Positions 10,144-21,747 of a stretch of 64,000 nt of DNA are shown here, one piece after another. The notes under the pieces were generated by a model, which saw nothing but the letters and a program-made list of their open reading frames with translations, was not told where the DNA came from and ran no database searches. The stretch covers positions 7,440,001-7,504,000 of the forward strand of contig NC_135124.1 of the NCBI RefSeq assembly GCF_050908995.1. The letters are read 5' to 3'. The translations under genes were made by a program, and so were the position numbers. This stretch comes from Andrena cerasifolii. Its lineage: Eukaryota > Arthropoda > Insecta > Hymenoptera > Andrenidae. How positions within the stretch are numbered: the stretch's first letter is position 1; the number at the start of each line of letters is the position of its first letter.

Positions 10144-11908
10144 CGACTGTGTAACGCAAAGAGGCTGGCACTTGGGTCATGGGTTGTCTCGAGAGGTGCT
10201 TCGTGCCGCGTAAAGTGCGTTCCTTGTGCATGGAAATACCAAGGCAAGTACTGTTGCTTGTTTCCCCTTGAAAATTGGCTAATACAAAAAGGAGGAGCTT
10301 TGAGAGGGCGTGGAAAGCGTATGCAAGCCGTAGGACAGTTATTGTTATATTTAAGGGAAGGAAACACAATGGAAGAAGGAGCAAACGCTTTGCTCGTCGT
10401 TGCCGCGGCTGGGCTACATTAATGGCCCTTTTGTCATCAAGTCATGCAACGTCGACATCAGCGGAACGTGGCCCCTGTTTGCAAATGATACCGATGATAA
10501 AGATGCAAATTCGCGTGCGGGCGTACGCCCTGTGTGCAAAGCAACGAGCTCTCCTGTGGCTGCATCCCGTGACCAGCTCATAAACTAACACATTTCGGTT
10601 CCCTTTGATCTGCGTGTGCGAGTCACTCGTTGTTCCAGCCTTTTGTAAACGTCGATACCGCGGGGAATCGCCGACGGGTAATTGGGTTTCGCAATTACAC
10701 GGAAATTTAATTACCATCAAAGTTAATTACCTAATAAAATTCGCGCGCGCCAAGTCAAAGGCGCGACGATTCCTGCTCGTGTCTCGTGTACTAGGAATCC
10801 TTTGCGAGTAGGATTTCTGTGAGACATCGAGGATGGAGTCTGACAAAAATGGGTGAGATGCTGCAAAATATCAAATTCGTCCATTTTAGCTGGAGATTTG
10901 GAAATTGGGATTAAAACGAATTTGAGGAATTTTCGCTGGTTGATTGAATTATTTCCGAGTTACTTTTCTGTTGAGTGACCAGAGTTTATGGGGAGTTTTG
11001 TGGTGCGGTATGAAGAGATAGATCAGTTATCCTGGTTTTCCATAAAATTGTACGTTGACTAGAATATTTCTTTCTTATTATTTTGGTGTTCTTTATGTTC
11101 CTGTTGGGATTTAGTTCCACTTACAAGCACTATTTATATTTCCAAAGTACATCGATACTATTTGCCGTTGTAGACTCTCATTGTTATTCTCAATTTGAAG
11201 GTGAGTGAGAGGAACAGCGAAGTATTATCGAAATGCACTTTGATAATTACTTCGACGAACGTCAAATATAATTGCCCCTGTTCATAGTGTCACATATGTA
11301 CGGTTATCGCGTGGAATTAATTATTTGCAAAGGAAGAAGAGTTCGTCGCTGCATTGTCCTCCGCGAATGTCGTCATCAGCACTGGTCTGCCTAGCATCAC
11401 GGCGATAAAGATGCAAATGTGCACGCGGTGCAGGCTGACGCCGGCGTAAAACATAATCCCGCGATTAGCGCCAGCTGAAGCTGAAGTGCTTCCCTGCTAT
11501 AGACGATTCGTCCTCTCGAAACTCGCTTAGGACTCGTCCCTTCCAGTCTTGCCTTTTCGAGGATTTCGAAACCCTCGTGAAAATCCACTCAGCCTGCACT
11601 GCGTCTTCACTATACAGGTGTTCGCAGAATACGTTCGAAAATTAGTTGCTTCGAATTTCACGATAATGGAGACAGTAACAAGAAAATTCGGTAACGGTTT
11701 CGTTTCGTGACAAGACGATATTCTGCTGAATTTGGTAATCTTGATTGTAGTAGTTTCATCGTTTATTTTAGCGTGACTGTTGTCATTTAGGGAATCTTGT
11801 GAAATTATTTGATTTTCATACAGCACGTAGGATCTTATGAGAACGAAGGAGCGCGATAAAATTGACGGCTGTTGAAGATATGTATCAGGGTGGATTTATT
11901 CGACCATC
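10144..11908. other. no recognised gene
   Basis: A moderately GC-rich patch (10150-10800) contains overlapping frames of up to about 100 codons on both strands, none with a domain I can name. The remainder is AT-rich. No repeat pairs or RNA genes were seen. Confidence 0.45.
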
Positions 11909-11911
11909 TTA

Positions 11912-12105
11912 GGCCCGGTGCAGACGAGCGGTTTGCGGCAGTTTGCCGCTGCGTTCATTCGCGGTGAGGCAATACCTGCGTTCGTGAAAACTAACGCAAA
12001 CATACCGGTTAGTAGCCGCAAAAGTTTGCGTCCCGTGTGAACTGCTTCATATAAATTTATGCTCTGCTAAAACGTGCGCGGCAAACCGCTCGTCTGCGCC
12101 GGGTC
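11912..12105. mobile_element. Harbinger-like MITE with TTA duplication
   Basis: A 194-bp element with ends GGCCCGGTGCAGACGAGC and, in reverse complement, GACCCGGCGCAGACGAGC, matching over roughly 25 bases (into CGGTTTGC). It is flanked by TTA on both sides (11909-11911 and 12106-12108). A 3-bp TWA duplication with GG-initial termini fits the PIF/Harbinger superfamily. No coding capacity. Boundaries are seen directly; the superfamily is inferred. Confidence 0.75.
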
Positions 12106-12230
12106 TTAGGAGGTTACCAATTCCTCTGCAATTGATATATGCAGACATCATAACTGTTATAAGATGAATTTTAAAAGTTATGGTATAGGAGTTAATATCT
12201 TGAATTAAATGATTTTGGTTGCGAGTAACC

Positions 12231-12429
12231 ATTATAAAGGATTAAAATTTTTTTCGATTACCGGTAATCATTATCGATGACGAGAATTTTATTTTGGTTA
12301 CGAATAACCATTATCGATGACGGAAATTTAATTTTGGTTACCAGTAACCAATACAAATGACCAAAATTTTATTTTGCTTACCGTTAACCAAATATCGACG
12401 GCAAAACTTTATTCCGGTTACATTCGATC
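12231..12429 (+). repeat. five 40-bp subrepeats with palindromic GGTTAC/GTAACC cores
   Basis: Units start near 12231, 12270, 12310, 12350 and 12390, each 39-40 bases, of the form ATTATCGATGACGRAAATTT then ATTTTGGTTACCNGTAACC. Each unit ends with a dyad of the GGTTAC-NNN-GTAACC type with variable conservation. They form the outer part of the left arm of the foldback that continues to 12824. Confidence 0.8.
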
Positions 12430-12824
12430 ATTGTCAATTATTTTTATTAACATCCCTGATACTTAGTATTCACTGCCAACGCGAAGAAAAATGAATCATA
12501 AAACTTATATATATTTTATTAAGCAAAAGAAAAAACGATATGAAAACATATGAAGCGAAGAATAGGATAACAGATATTTTAGTACAATTTACCATTTTCT
12601 GCTTAATAAAATACATAAGTTTTATAATTAATTTTTTTCATGTTGTCAATGAATACTAGTTATTAGTAATGTTAATAACCATTGGCAATGATCGAATGTA
12701 ATCAGAAATTTCTTTCGGTCGATATTGGTTAGCAGTAACCAATTAAATTTTTGGCCGAAATAAAATTCCGGTTACTTGTATTAGTTACCGGTAACCAAGA
12801 TTAAATTTCCGTCATCGATGATGG
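12308..12824. mobile_element. foldback element with arms of about 220 bp
   Basis: Sequence 12308-12529 recurs in reverse complement at 12597-12824 with mismatches and small indels, separated by an AT-rich spacer of about 67 bases. The outer parts of both arms contain the 40-bp palindromic subrepeats. Subrepeat-rich long inverted arms without a gene are typical of foldback-type elements. No target duplication could be defined because the left arm extends outward as extra subrepeats. Confidence 0.75.
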
Positions 12825-13764
12825 CTACTGGGGGTCATTCTTTTTAATTATTCATAATAGTTAGTCGTAATTAGAACAAGTAAAAATTAATATTTTTTAA
12901 TCATTTCATTTTTTGAGAAATTTCTTTGAGATTTAATGACAACTGGCTTCCATTTAAATAAAAAACAAATTTTTACATAATAACTTTTTACCAAAAATTT
13001 TTCAAAATAACTGTTATTTTGGATCTCTGGATGTATCCATCTCAAAATATATTAACTCCCTTCCCACCGAATTTTCGTAGCACTTGCTAAGATATGACGC
13101 AAATGTTCGTTCCCCTGAAAGTGACAAGGAAAATGCAAGGACACCATCGCTCCTCTCATCACGGTGATCATGAAAATTCATGAGAATGGTGCGAACTGTA
13201 CGGGTGTGTTGGTATTGCAACAAATATTTTCACATTACACTGCAGACTCTGATGGAATGTGGACAGATGATATTCAGCTTGAAACATCCCGACTCTTCGG
13301 AACTTGCGAAGTGGATTACAGAGTTACAGGGCCAGCGAGTGGCTGCTACAGGGATGCACATCCGGTGCACGTTGCATTGTTATCATTCGTAAGTTGGCCG
13401 CGTCCTCGGGACATTTTGTGCCCGCGGTTCTCTAAGATTCCCCCGCTACTGGAAACTTTTTCCAACGGGTCCCGCTACAAATTGGCTTACCCAGAGCTGT
13501 CTCTTCTGATAACAAAGAAGAAAGAAGCTGCATTCTCTCCGCAGAAATAACGTTCCCGAATTTGCCCGTTCCGTGCATCCCCGCAAGCGTCCGTGATCTT
13601 CTTTTCGCGTACCTACCCCACTTTTTACCTGATTATTTCCGCGATGGCTGCTTTTCAGTTTGCGTATTGTGGTATCAAGGAAAAATCTGGGATTTCGTTA
13701 AAATTGCTGCGCTTTCTATACTGCGATAGACGAGGCTGAGAAGTTTGTTGTTGAAAGGAATTGG

Positions 13765-14007
13765 CAGGGGTCGATTTAAGGAAAAAGGCCCGGGTGGCAG
13801 GCAAACGTTCTCAGGGGCCCATTTTTCGGGAAAATGAAGAGGTAGCTTACTAAAAACGAGCTAAATTTAATAATACAGGGGAGAAAATATACTATTTAGT
13901 GTTTGGATAAAATAAAAAAAAAATCTTTTTTAAGATGGGGCCCTGGGTGGGCCTTCTGGGCAGGAGCCCGGCAATTGCTCATCGGCCGCCCGTTAAAACC
14001 GCCACTG
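13765..14007. mobile_element. hAT-type MITE with 8-bp target duplication
   Basis: Left end CAGGGGTCGATTTAAGG, right end in reverse complement CAGTGGCGGTTTTAACGGG; both interiors share ggcccgggtgg/gggccc-like G+C-rich tracts. Flanked by perfect 8-bp GGAATTGG duplications at 13757-13764 and 14008-14015. An 8-bp duplication with CAGTGGC-type ends identifies the hAT superfamily. There is no transposase frame, so it depended on a partner element. Confidence 0.85.
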
Positions 14008-14015
14008 GGAATTGG

Positions 14016-16913
14016 TTTCTTCTTGTAACAAGGACTGTGCTCAAAATTTCTTAATATGCGCAATTCATGTTTCATTCATCCGCATTTTCAAGCTACCTAT
14101 TATGCATCTGTGTCGATCGAACAAACCACGTCTTGCAACCGTACGTATCGTATATCTCTCCTTGTTTACTCGTCTCCACATTTTCCCAAAATTCAGTCGC
14201 AATTCAGCAACTGCGGGTGAAATTAAATGATCTTCGTTAAAAACCATAAGAATTTTCGAGTGACTACTCAATCTCAGATTGAATCGTTAGAAGTCGTTAG
14301 AGTTGTGTAATGGGTATAGGAGATGCGTGACATTAATTATTACAAAAGGTAAATGTTACTGTTCTGTCTCGCAAGAAAAAAGCTGTCTCAGAAATTTCAT
14401 TCACCATTTAGTTAAAAATTACTTATTCAAAAATAAAGTGCAGTTCTCCATATAAATTCCACTTGAAAGAAACTCGCGTGCCTAAGTACTCATTATCCTC
14501 CGATAATTATTCCCGAGTAATCAAGTGGCCCTCTTTAAGCGTCACGAAATGTAGGCCATCGACCACCGAGGCCAGTGACGCTAATAAGATCAATTTAATC
14601 TTGGAAGGCCATTCTTGTACCGGCCGAATTAATCTTACCGAGCATTCGTGTTCTCATTATCGCGTAATCATTGAGTGTTTCAGTTGGTCTGGCGGCGTCG
14701 TAACTTTCGGCCCGAAGAAACTCCGATTCTTCTTTCTCTCTTTTTTTCTGCTCCAATTCTTACGACGAACCTCCGCGCGCTCATAATTTACGGCAAACGG
14801 GATTAACATTTGGCAATGCAACAGTTCCCAGCAGCAACCAGTCGTGCATCATTCGCTACAGAATCTTCTTAAACGCCTGATACTTACGCAATGCTTTCCC
14901 ATCCCACCGTTCTCCGTTCCCCATTCGCCGATTAATCAATCAGGCAAAAGCCACCGTTCCGATCATGAGTTTACGCTGTCGTGATTTATTTCACGCCCAT
15001 CGGCGTCGAGGGTCTACACGCTCATTCCTGGCTTAATGCATGAAACGTCAATTCAGTGCACTTCGCGCTTACGGTGATCCAGGTCTTTGGCGGTCGCAAC
15101 TTCAGTCGACTTCCGAGGCGTATTCGGGTAGAGAGTTGGAGCAGGACAGATGCATTTCCTCGCAGAAGGTGTACAATATTGCAAGAGACAGGAGGATCCA
15201 CGATTCATCGTTTTCGATGGATCGTAGATTTGGAGCCAAGAGGATCCTTTGTACTGAATTTAATAATCACACGCTCGACGAAATATCAGAGATAGGTGCA
15301 GCCAGTGAATGCTGCTTTTAAAGAATACGGAATAGAGCTATGTACGAAATAGTTTCATCGAATAATTAGGAGCACTCGAAAGTTCGAACATTATTAATAA
15401 ATTTGAAACTTTATCAAACTTTGTGATAATTGTTTAATCAAAATTGGGGGTCAAATTGGATCCCAGGTGGGCCATCGACAGTCACGTTATCCAGCGTTCA
15501 AAGGTTAATTAAGTTTAATTTTTTTAAGTGTGCCCTGTTACAAAAGAAAGAAATTCTTGTTTCTCGAAGGGTTCTGTACCCTTCCCTCGACGTGGCTTGC
15601 CAGCCTAACTCCTGTAAAACCCTCAACGCTATCGATCATCTCGGCTCATAATAGAACGCAGGGAAATTTCAGTATCGCCAGTCAGCAAGCGAAAAGACAC
15701 GTGAAAGATGGAGAAATAATCAGAAGGAAGTCCTTGTTGGCGCAGCTCACGGTTCGCGTGCAACCGAGCTGGGTTCCATGGCCGATTACAGCGTGACAAA
15801 TTATGTCACGCTAAAATGCCGCCTTATGCCCGACCGACAACACAATCGTCCCCTTTCCCACTTGCCACGTGTGCGCGCGCGCCGGGTGAAATAAAGCGCA
15901 ACTTATGATAATCCTCCGTTGCGCGCGGACGCAACGAACACTCATGGAGAGAATCCGCCATAAAATTTCATCTCCGTACCGTTTGTTTGCTAAACGATCA
16001 CGAAAGAATCCACGAAGGAATTCCAAGGAGGAGTTTCAAATAAGTGAAGTAGTTTAAATAGTAATCAACGTGCTGATCTACGGGTATTTTAAAAGGGGTT
16101 GCACACCCTCGACAGGTCGGAAAGTAGGATCACTTTTATGATTCTTTTTTCAAACAAAGAAAGGTCACGTTTAAAAATCATGATATACACCTTGTTGTGT
16201 ATAAATTAAGCTGTATTCTCTTCCAAAAGATATTTGATATCTTAAGAAATAGTGCATAGCAGCCCCATCTCCCAAGAGCATATGGAAAGTTGACTGTAAT
16301 GGTGCAGTTGTAGGAAAGTGTCTCACTTACGTCGGATACTGGTTCTTCTTTTTTACTTTCGTTGTTTCAATCGATATTAGATATTGTGATCGTTAGGTGG
16401 AAATGTCAGTGCTATAAATATGCCGGGAGTAATCAATGTTAGTACTTTATGGTACATTAGGCTTTGGGGTTGATAGCTTTGTGTTTTATTGTCCTGTTTC
16501 TGTGTGAAATGGAGAGATATCGTTGCGAATAAAATTATCATAAAATTGCGCATTTAAGAGCTAGCCTGAAGAGTGTGGACAGTGCCATTTGTGCCTGATA
16601 AGTGGCTAGATAAGTGGATAGATATGTGGATATCGTGCTGACTGGAGTGTATCGTTACGACATGTGCTCAGTTCTATTTCTGTGCAGTATGAACAATAAT
16701 CTGTTTATTACTTTCGTTTCCCGCCATTTCCTTATTATTTTGAGTTTCTAATTTCTCTCCCAATATGTCTGCAACTTTGGTCTGCTTCTAAAGGTCCCTG
16801 CACGCATACCAGTTCTGTGTATGTGACGTAGTTGTATGATTTCGGAGCTTGGTAATGTTTGGGATGATAAACTTGTCTGTAGAGTTACTGTTTTTTATAC
16901 AGGGACTGCCTGG
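14016..16913. other. no recognised gene
   Basis: Mixed composition. Short frames (for example 14463-14786 and 15040-15321) have no recognisable domains. A small perfect hairpin, AGCGTGACA/TGTCACGCT with a 5-base loop, lies at 15790-15812. No transposon ends or RNA genes were seen. Confidence 0.45.
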
Positions 16914-16917
16914 TTAA

Positions 16918-17055
16918 AGGCGGGAATCCACGATGAGATTTTACGTGAGACTTTTTTATTATGAGATAAGAATCTCAGCGACAACAAAATGTAGCTAACG
17001 GAGATTAAAGTCTCACGTGAGACGCGATATTTTTGTCTCATCGTGGATTTGCCCC
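16918..17055. mobile_element. TTAA-flanked 138-bp MITE
   Basis: TTAA at 16914-16917 and 17056-17059 flank ends AGGCGGGAATCCACGATGAG and, in reverse complement, GGGGCAAATCCACGATGAG, differing by one indel and two or three substitutions near the edge. Interior motifs TTACGTGAGAC and GTCTCACGTGAGAC extend the inverted symmetry. TTAA duplication suggests piggyBac mobilisation, though the termini lack the usual CCC. Confidence 0.75.
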
Positions 17056-17059
17056 TTAA

Positions 17060-17552
17060 GAGCACTGTGTTTATATTTAGATCGTTGATGTATTTCTATA
17101 TTTCGTTGGTTGACTGAATTTTATCGCTTGGAATTTGGGGGTCTGTTCACAGAGAAATTTTTTAAATTCGTTCTAGTTGTCTTTATTAAAACTTTTCCTG
17201 TTTATGCTGTTTTTGTGGGCGATTTGGTTTCGTAAATATTACAAATGTAGTGCAGTTTCTGCTTTATTGTTCGTGCTGTTACTCCATGATTAAATATCCC
17301 GCAATTAAACAAGTGTTCACCGTACACCTCGGGCACCTTTTAACTCTTACTACGTGGCTCTAATCGCCTTTGTGACGATCGTTGTAAATAAATTGTTATT
17401 GAACCAGCAACTAACCATGAATAATAATTACGCTCAAAACAACACAAATTTATTTTTAAAAAATCAACTTTTTAAGATTTCTTCGTGTGACACGCATAAA
17501 ACAAGTCGAAATAGGTTAGGTACGAATATTTTCTCTTATTATAAATAACAGC
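17060..17552. other. no recognised gene
   Basis: AT-rich DNA between a MITE and the tRNA-Gly terminator. A 64-codon frame at 17354-17548 has no recognisable features. Confidence 0.5.
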
Positions 17553-17557
17553 AAAAA
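17553..17557 (-). terminator. RNA polymerase III terminator of tRNA-Gly
   Basis: Five T residues on the minus strand, about ten bases past the tRNA-Gly 3' end; shorter than the runs behind the tRNA-Asp genes. Confidence 0.7.
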
Positions 17558-17566
17558 TGTAAATCT

Positions 17567-17637
17567 TGCATCGGCCGGGAATCGAACCCGGGCCGCCCGC
17601 GTGGCAGGCGAGCATTCTACCACTGAACCACCGATGC
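17567..17637 (-). tRNA. tRNA-Gly (anticodon GCC)
   Basis: A 71-base cloverleaf on the minus strand decoding GGC/GGU. Acceptor stem GCATCGG pairs perfectly with CCGATGC, with discriminator A. The D arm reads GTTCAGTGGTAGAA (A box), the anticodon loop CTGCCAC carries GCC, and the T arm CGGGTTCGATTCCCG is the B box. Intron-less, CCA not encoded. All stems pair, so it looks functional. It stands alone, outside the tRNA-Asp duplication. Confidence 0.97.
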
Positions 17638-18251
17638 TCGTACATTCACTTTTCACTGCTTCAGTAATGTTGGAATTAAAGTATCAACGTACGCATAAAC
17701 AAATCATCACTCGCTTTAATAAACAGCTATGTAAATCGGAATACAGTATAATCCTTTCATACAGCATGAAAAGTGAAATTTTGTCGAATTTTTATAAGAG
17801 TGTAAGTGAAGAATCACCTCAAGATCCGACGTCTCTAAGATTCTTATTAATTCGAGTAACTTTTGTCCGAAACGTTTTCCAAAATTGTGCACAGTTCAAA
17901 AGGTATAGATGCATTTAATTCCAGTCACATTGGTCTGAAACGACTGTCTGAATGTAGACGGTCCTTATCCCCTTATTCTTTCACTACTTCTTTCTACGTC
18001 CATTCTCTTCTAGTCAAATTTTCATGTGCTCATACTTCTACTCTGCCATGCCTGCAACACTGTCAGTGCACTGTAACATCCTTCTAAAAAGACAAAGCGT
18101 ACACCCTGGAGTCGCATGTAGTGGCACATCCTTTCCCCCCAAACTTACCTGCAACATCATCAAATTCCCCCAGGACCTGGGGCTTGTGACCCCGGGGCAC
18201 CTTAGCTAACCCACCATTGCTGATACCCTAAAAAAATCCTCAAAAAAAAAC
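17638..18251. other. no recognised gene
   Basis: Contains a 105-codon plus-strand frame that reads straight through the antisense of tRNA-Gly (17601-17918) and is therefore not credible as a gene. Nothing else is recognised. Confidence 0.5.
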
Positions 18252-18259
18252 CTGTAACC

Positions 18260-18466
18260 CAGTGTTTCCCGACCTTTTTTGAGTGGCTTTTATAATATTC
18301 AAATATCATGCGACGCCACACCCACCTCCCACCATATAAAGCAAGATAAATTTAAGAAGATAAAGAAACCACATTAAAAATAGGTATTTTAAAATATAAA
18401 ATAAAATATAAAAACTGTGGCGATCTCCCAGAAAACACTTCGCTACCCACCGGTTGGGAATCACTG
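18260..18466. mobile_element. hAT-type MITE with 8-bp target duplication
   Basis: Ends CAGTGTTTCCCGACC and, in reverse complement, CAGTGATTCCCAACCGG. Perfect 8-bp duplications CTGTAACC at 18252-18259 and 18467-18474. The CAGTG-TTCCCAACC terminus is a common hAT form. The interior is AT-rich with no reading frame. Confidence 0.9.
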
Positions 18467-18474
18467 CTGTAACC

Positions 18475-19523
18475 CAAACAAACCCGATAAAAAAATTATA
18501 AACAACTCACGTATTCGAACAAAATAACCAAACTTCACCTTCCTGACTTTATAGAACCTTCAGGACAAAGAGACGAACAGCTGTGAACTCACTGAGGAAA
18601 CTTTCCCGCGACAATGTTACAGCGGCGTCGTATACCTACCTAAGGGCGCGCAGTTTCAATCGTTAAGAAGGGCTCCCTCCTACTTTCACCTGACTTATAA
18701 TAATTGCATAACACGCGGTGAAGTTCGCGGCTGCATGGTGGTGCGGGCTGCATTGTTGCTCTAATTACAAGCCGCAAGTTAGCGTTAGGGCGTCGTGACG
18801 CTGGATGCAATGGCGGAGGGTGGGATGGACGTGGCCTGGGCTGTGTGAATGGGGTTGAAACGAGAGCCACTCGGTTTGCGCCAAAGTTCAGAACCTCTGC
18901 CGCGTAAACGCTCGTTATCTTTGATCTCCCGCATTACCGTGGTAGACGAGATCCTCGCGATACGAGTCACCTGAAGACGCCGGCGACGAAAGTTGACGGC
19001 GGTGGCACGGGCGAAACGCTTATACTTTACAAGATAACGCGCCCGTTAATTAAAATGTTCCCCTCGCGGAGCGGATCTATTGTGCTTCTTTGGCGAGGCC
19101 CCGCGGTCGCGATACGGTATCCGCGCCGTGGGACTCTTATTTCTGCGGACTGTCGTCCGACTTGCACACCTCCTGGTCGTGTCGCTAACGACGCGAGGAA
19201 ATTAATGGGAAAGTTAAATGCACGGATGGAGTGGGCAGATCGGGGATCAAGCAGTCCCGTGGGATTATGGTAATGCTGTTGCTCTGGGATACGGCTCGAA
19301 CGTTTTTGAATGTACTTTGCATTACGCCATTCGTTCTGGTGAACGAAGGGTATTGTACTTCTTGTCGCTGGAAATGTTCTGTGTGGAAATGATGCTCGTG
19401 CATAACGGAGTTCTGAGGGTGCGTGGATGATAAGTTATTTGGAGAATTGATAAATGTGTTCATGTACGTGTATGTTACTTCGTGTATTGAATAAGATGAG
19501 TAGTAATTCGTGACATATTGAAG
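18475..19523. other. no recognised gene
   Basis: A GC-rich patch at 18600-19200 carries short frames on both strands without recognisable domains. No repeats or RNA genes. Confidence 0.45.
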
Positions 19524-20226
19524 TTAAGGGGTCTCCCTACCTTGACGGACGAAAAATAATGCGATATTTGGGATTTTTTTAAAACAAAACCATTGAATAG
19601 ATTTACTTCCAGCTTTGTGGCTTTATTTGTCAATCTTTAGAGAATATGAGGAAAAAATTGTATGCAGAAATAATGGTTATATCCGAAGTTATAGTGCTTC
19701 GAATAGAGCGCCTTACAAAAATCATATGCACATTGTTAGGATAAAATCAGCCGTTGTAGTTGGCTGAAATAGAAAATTTAAAAAATCGTGTAATCTGTAT
19801 GAGTGTGGCTATCGCCTGAACTAGATTAAATGGGAAATACTGATAATTAATAAAAAATGGCAGCGTCTAAAACAGACATCGATTTCTGCAAAAAATTCGC
19901 TGGTTTTTTAAGTCGCAAAAGTCTAATTTTGCAAAAACTGACTTAGTTTTAGTACCAACCAGAATGGGACATCTACTGAAGATATATGCCAAGTTTGAAG
20001 AAAATAGGGTGATTGGTTTTTGAAATATCATGCCAACCAATTCGAAAGACATCGTTTTGAGAAAAACGCGTTTAAAGTTTTAGGTACCCTTTTTTTTAAA
20101 TTAAATTTTGTTTAAAATGATGCCTAAATATGTACAAATATATGCATAAAGTTTTCAGTTAATATAATTTGAGGGTTTCTCTTAAAAAAAATCCCAAATA
20201 TCGCATTCTTTTCGGGCCGTCAAAGT
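19524..20226 (+). mobile_element. large TTAAGGGG-type inverted-repeat element
   Basis: TTAA at 19524 is followed by GGGGTCTCCCTACC; the block 19541-19582 (including AATGCGATATTTGGGAT) recurs in reverse complement at 20183-20226. The rightmost terminus has degenerated, so no TTAA is left there. Internally it shares 24 identical bases with the element at 55576 (here 20059-20082), starting GAGAAAAACGCGTTTAAAG, at a similar distance from the left end and in the same orientation. No transposase frame is visible. Confidence 0.7.
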
Positions 20227-21557
20227 CTCGAACTATACAAGATATGAACAAATATTACATAATTTACAAATGCGATATCTCAGTTACGATATATCTGTAA
20301 AGTGTTCCAGCGAGTTCTACGCAATTAAGGACATTGAATCTTCCATTTCTCGAATAATAACTGCAATTATACAAAACTACAATCCTCATCGACATCGTCA
20401 AAGTTTAGTTTCACACAGACCAGCAGCTCACGCTGAATCCTTCCCAGGGAAATACATTCCTTCAACTTCTCCCTTGCTATATCACCCTGAATCTACATCG
20501 AAGATCTTCAACAACACTCTTACAGACACTAACTCAACTCCCACTCATTAGTTCCCAACTGCAGTAACATTCGAGGAATCTTCGTGCAGGACTTCCTGAT
20601 CCCAAAACTCAGCCCTATCTGTCTGTATTAAGCCCCATGGGACATCCATCCGTTACAGGAGGTCGATCATGACCATATCGAAGGATCTCGCGGCGCATGA
20701 TTCTCGCAGCCCCCCTTGTATCCGTCACGCGACCAAAAAGGAATCTTTAATTCCGTCGGTCGTCTTCCGAAATCACGTTCGATCGGATTTACGGCTCTCG
20801 ATTCTTCGCGCCGAGGGGGCGAGAGTGGCAGGTCGGGGGAGATCGCTTTCTAAATCTCGAATAGAGCAGGCTTACGCGGGAACGTCGCGATACGAAGTCG
20901 TCGACGAGACTCGGGGGCCACGTTCAGCGGAGGCGGCCAGCGCTGGACAAGGGGCCCGATAAAATGAAAAGCTGAGGGGCCTAATGCCGCGAGAACGGCC
21001 GTGTAAACCGTCAATCCGGCAGTTTTGGTAACTTCCCCGTCAATCAGTGTAAGCCTCTTTTCGGGGGCTTAAGACGATGACCGTGGATCGACGACAGAAA
21101 ACGAGCAAACAGACTGCGGCGTAAATGTTTTCAAGACACTTTGGTCAGCGAAAAGGGGCGCGACTCGTTGGACATTCTTCGTGGTTCAGGGTGGTCCGCT
21201 CTGAAACGAGGATTTTCAATCGTTGAATAATCTGCATTGGCTACGTATGATTCGAAAATTGAAGAACTAGTTGGTTTTTTTGGGTGGAGATAACATAGGA
21301 GGGGGGTTCGTGAATTTGGGACCACTGATTTGGCTCAAATTTTGTGTGTAACAATGTGTTAGACGTATGAAGAGCAATGTTCCAGACAGGTCGAGAAAAT
21401 CAGACTTTGGTCTTTTGCTGAATCTTTATACTTCACAGTGGGTCAAGAAATGATTAGCTAACCCTTTTTTTTAAATATCTTTAGACAGTCAAGTGATGTT
21501 TTAATATCAAATGTGCCCTTTAGTGTCATTTACTAAAAGAAAGTTTACTAAAATTTC
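20227..21557. other. no recognised gene
   Basis: Includes a GC-rich patch at 20640-21120 with a 97-codon frame of no recognisable content. No repeat pairs or RNA genes. Confidence 0.45.
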
Positions 21558-21561
21558 TTAA

Positions 21562-21743
21562 GGGGGATTGCGCCTTGTTGGGTCGAAAACTAGGTAATTC
21601 TTTGTGATTTTTTTGTACAGAAACGGTTCGACAAATTAATTTGAGTTTTGGCAGGCTGTTTTATTGTATCTTGAGCTATTGTTCTGAATTTTTGTACAAA
21701 AAATTCACAAAGAATTACCTATTTTTCGATCCAACAAGAAAAC
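21562..21743. mobile_element. small TTAA-flanked foldback element
   Basis: Block 21575-21623 (TTGTTGGGTCGAAAACTAGG onward) recurs in reverse complement at about 21684-21736 with few mismatches. TTAA occurs at 21558-21561 and 21744-21747 outside the arms; the outermost bases, GGGGGATTGCG against GTTTT, do not match, so the right end may have decayed. Foldback pairing is seen directly; the TTAA boundaries are an inference. Confidence 0.6.
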
Positions 21744-21747
21744 TTAA

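Noticed and set aside
17601..17918. 105-codon plus-strand frame
   Set aside because: Its start is antisense to the intact tRNA-Gly gene.
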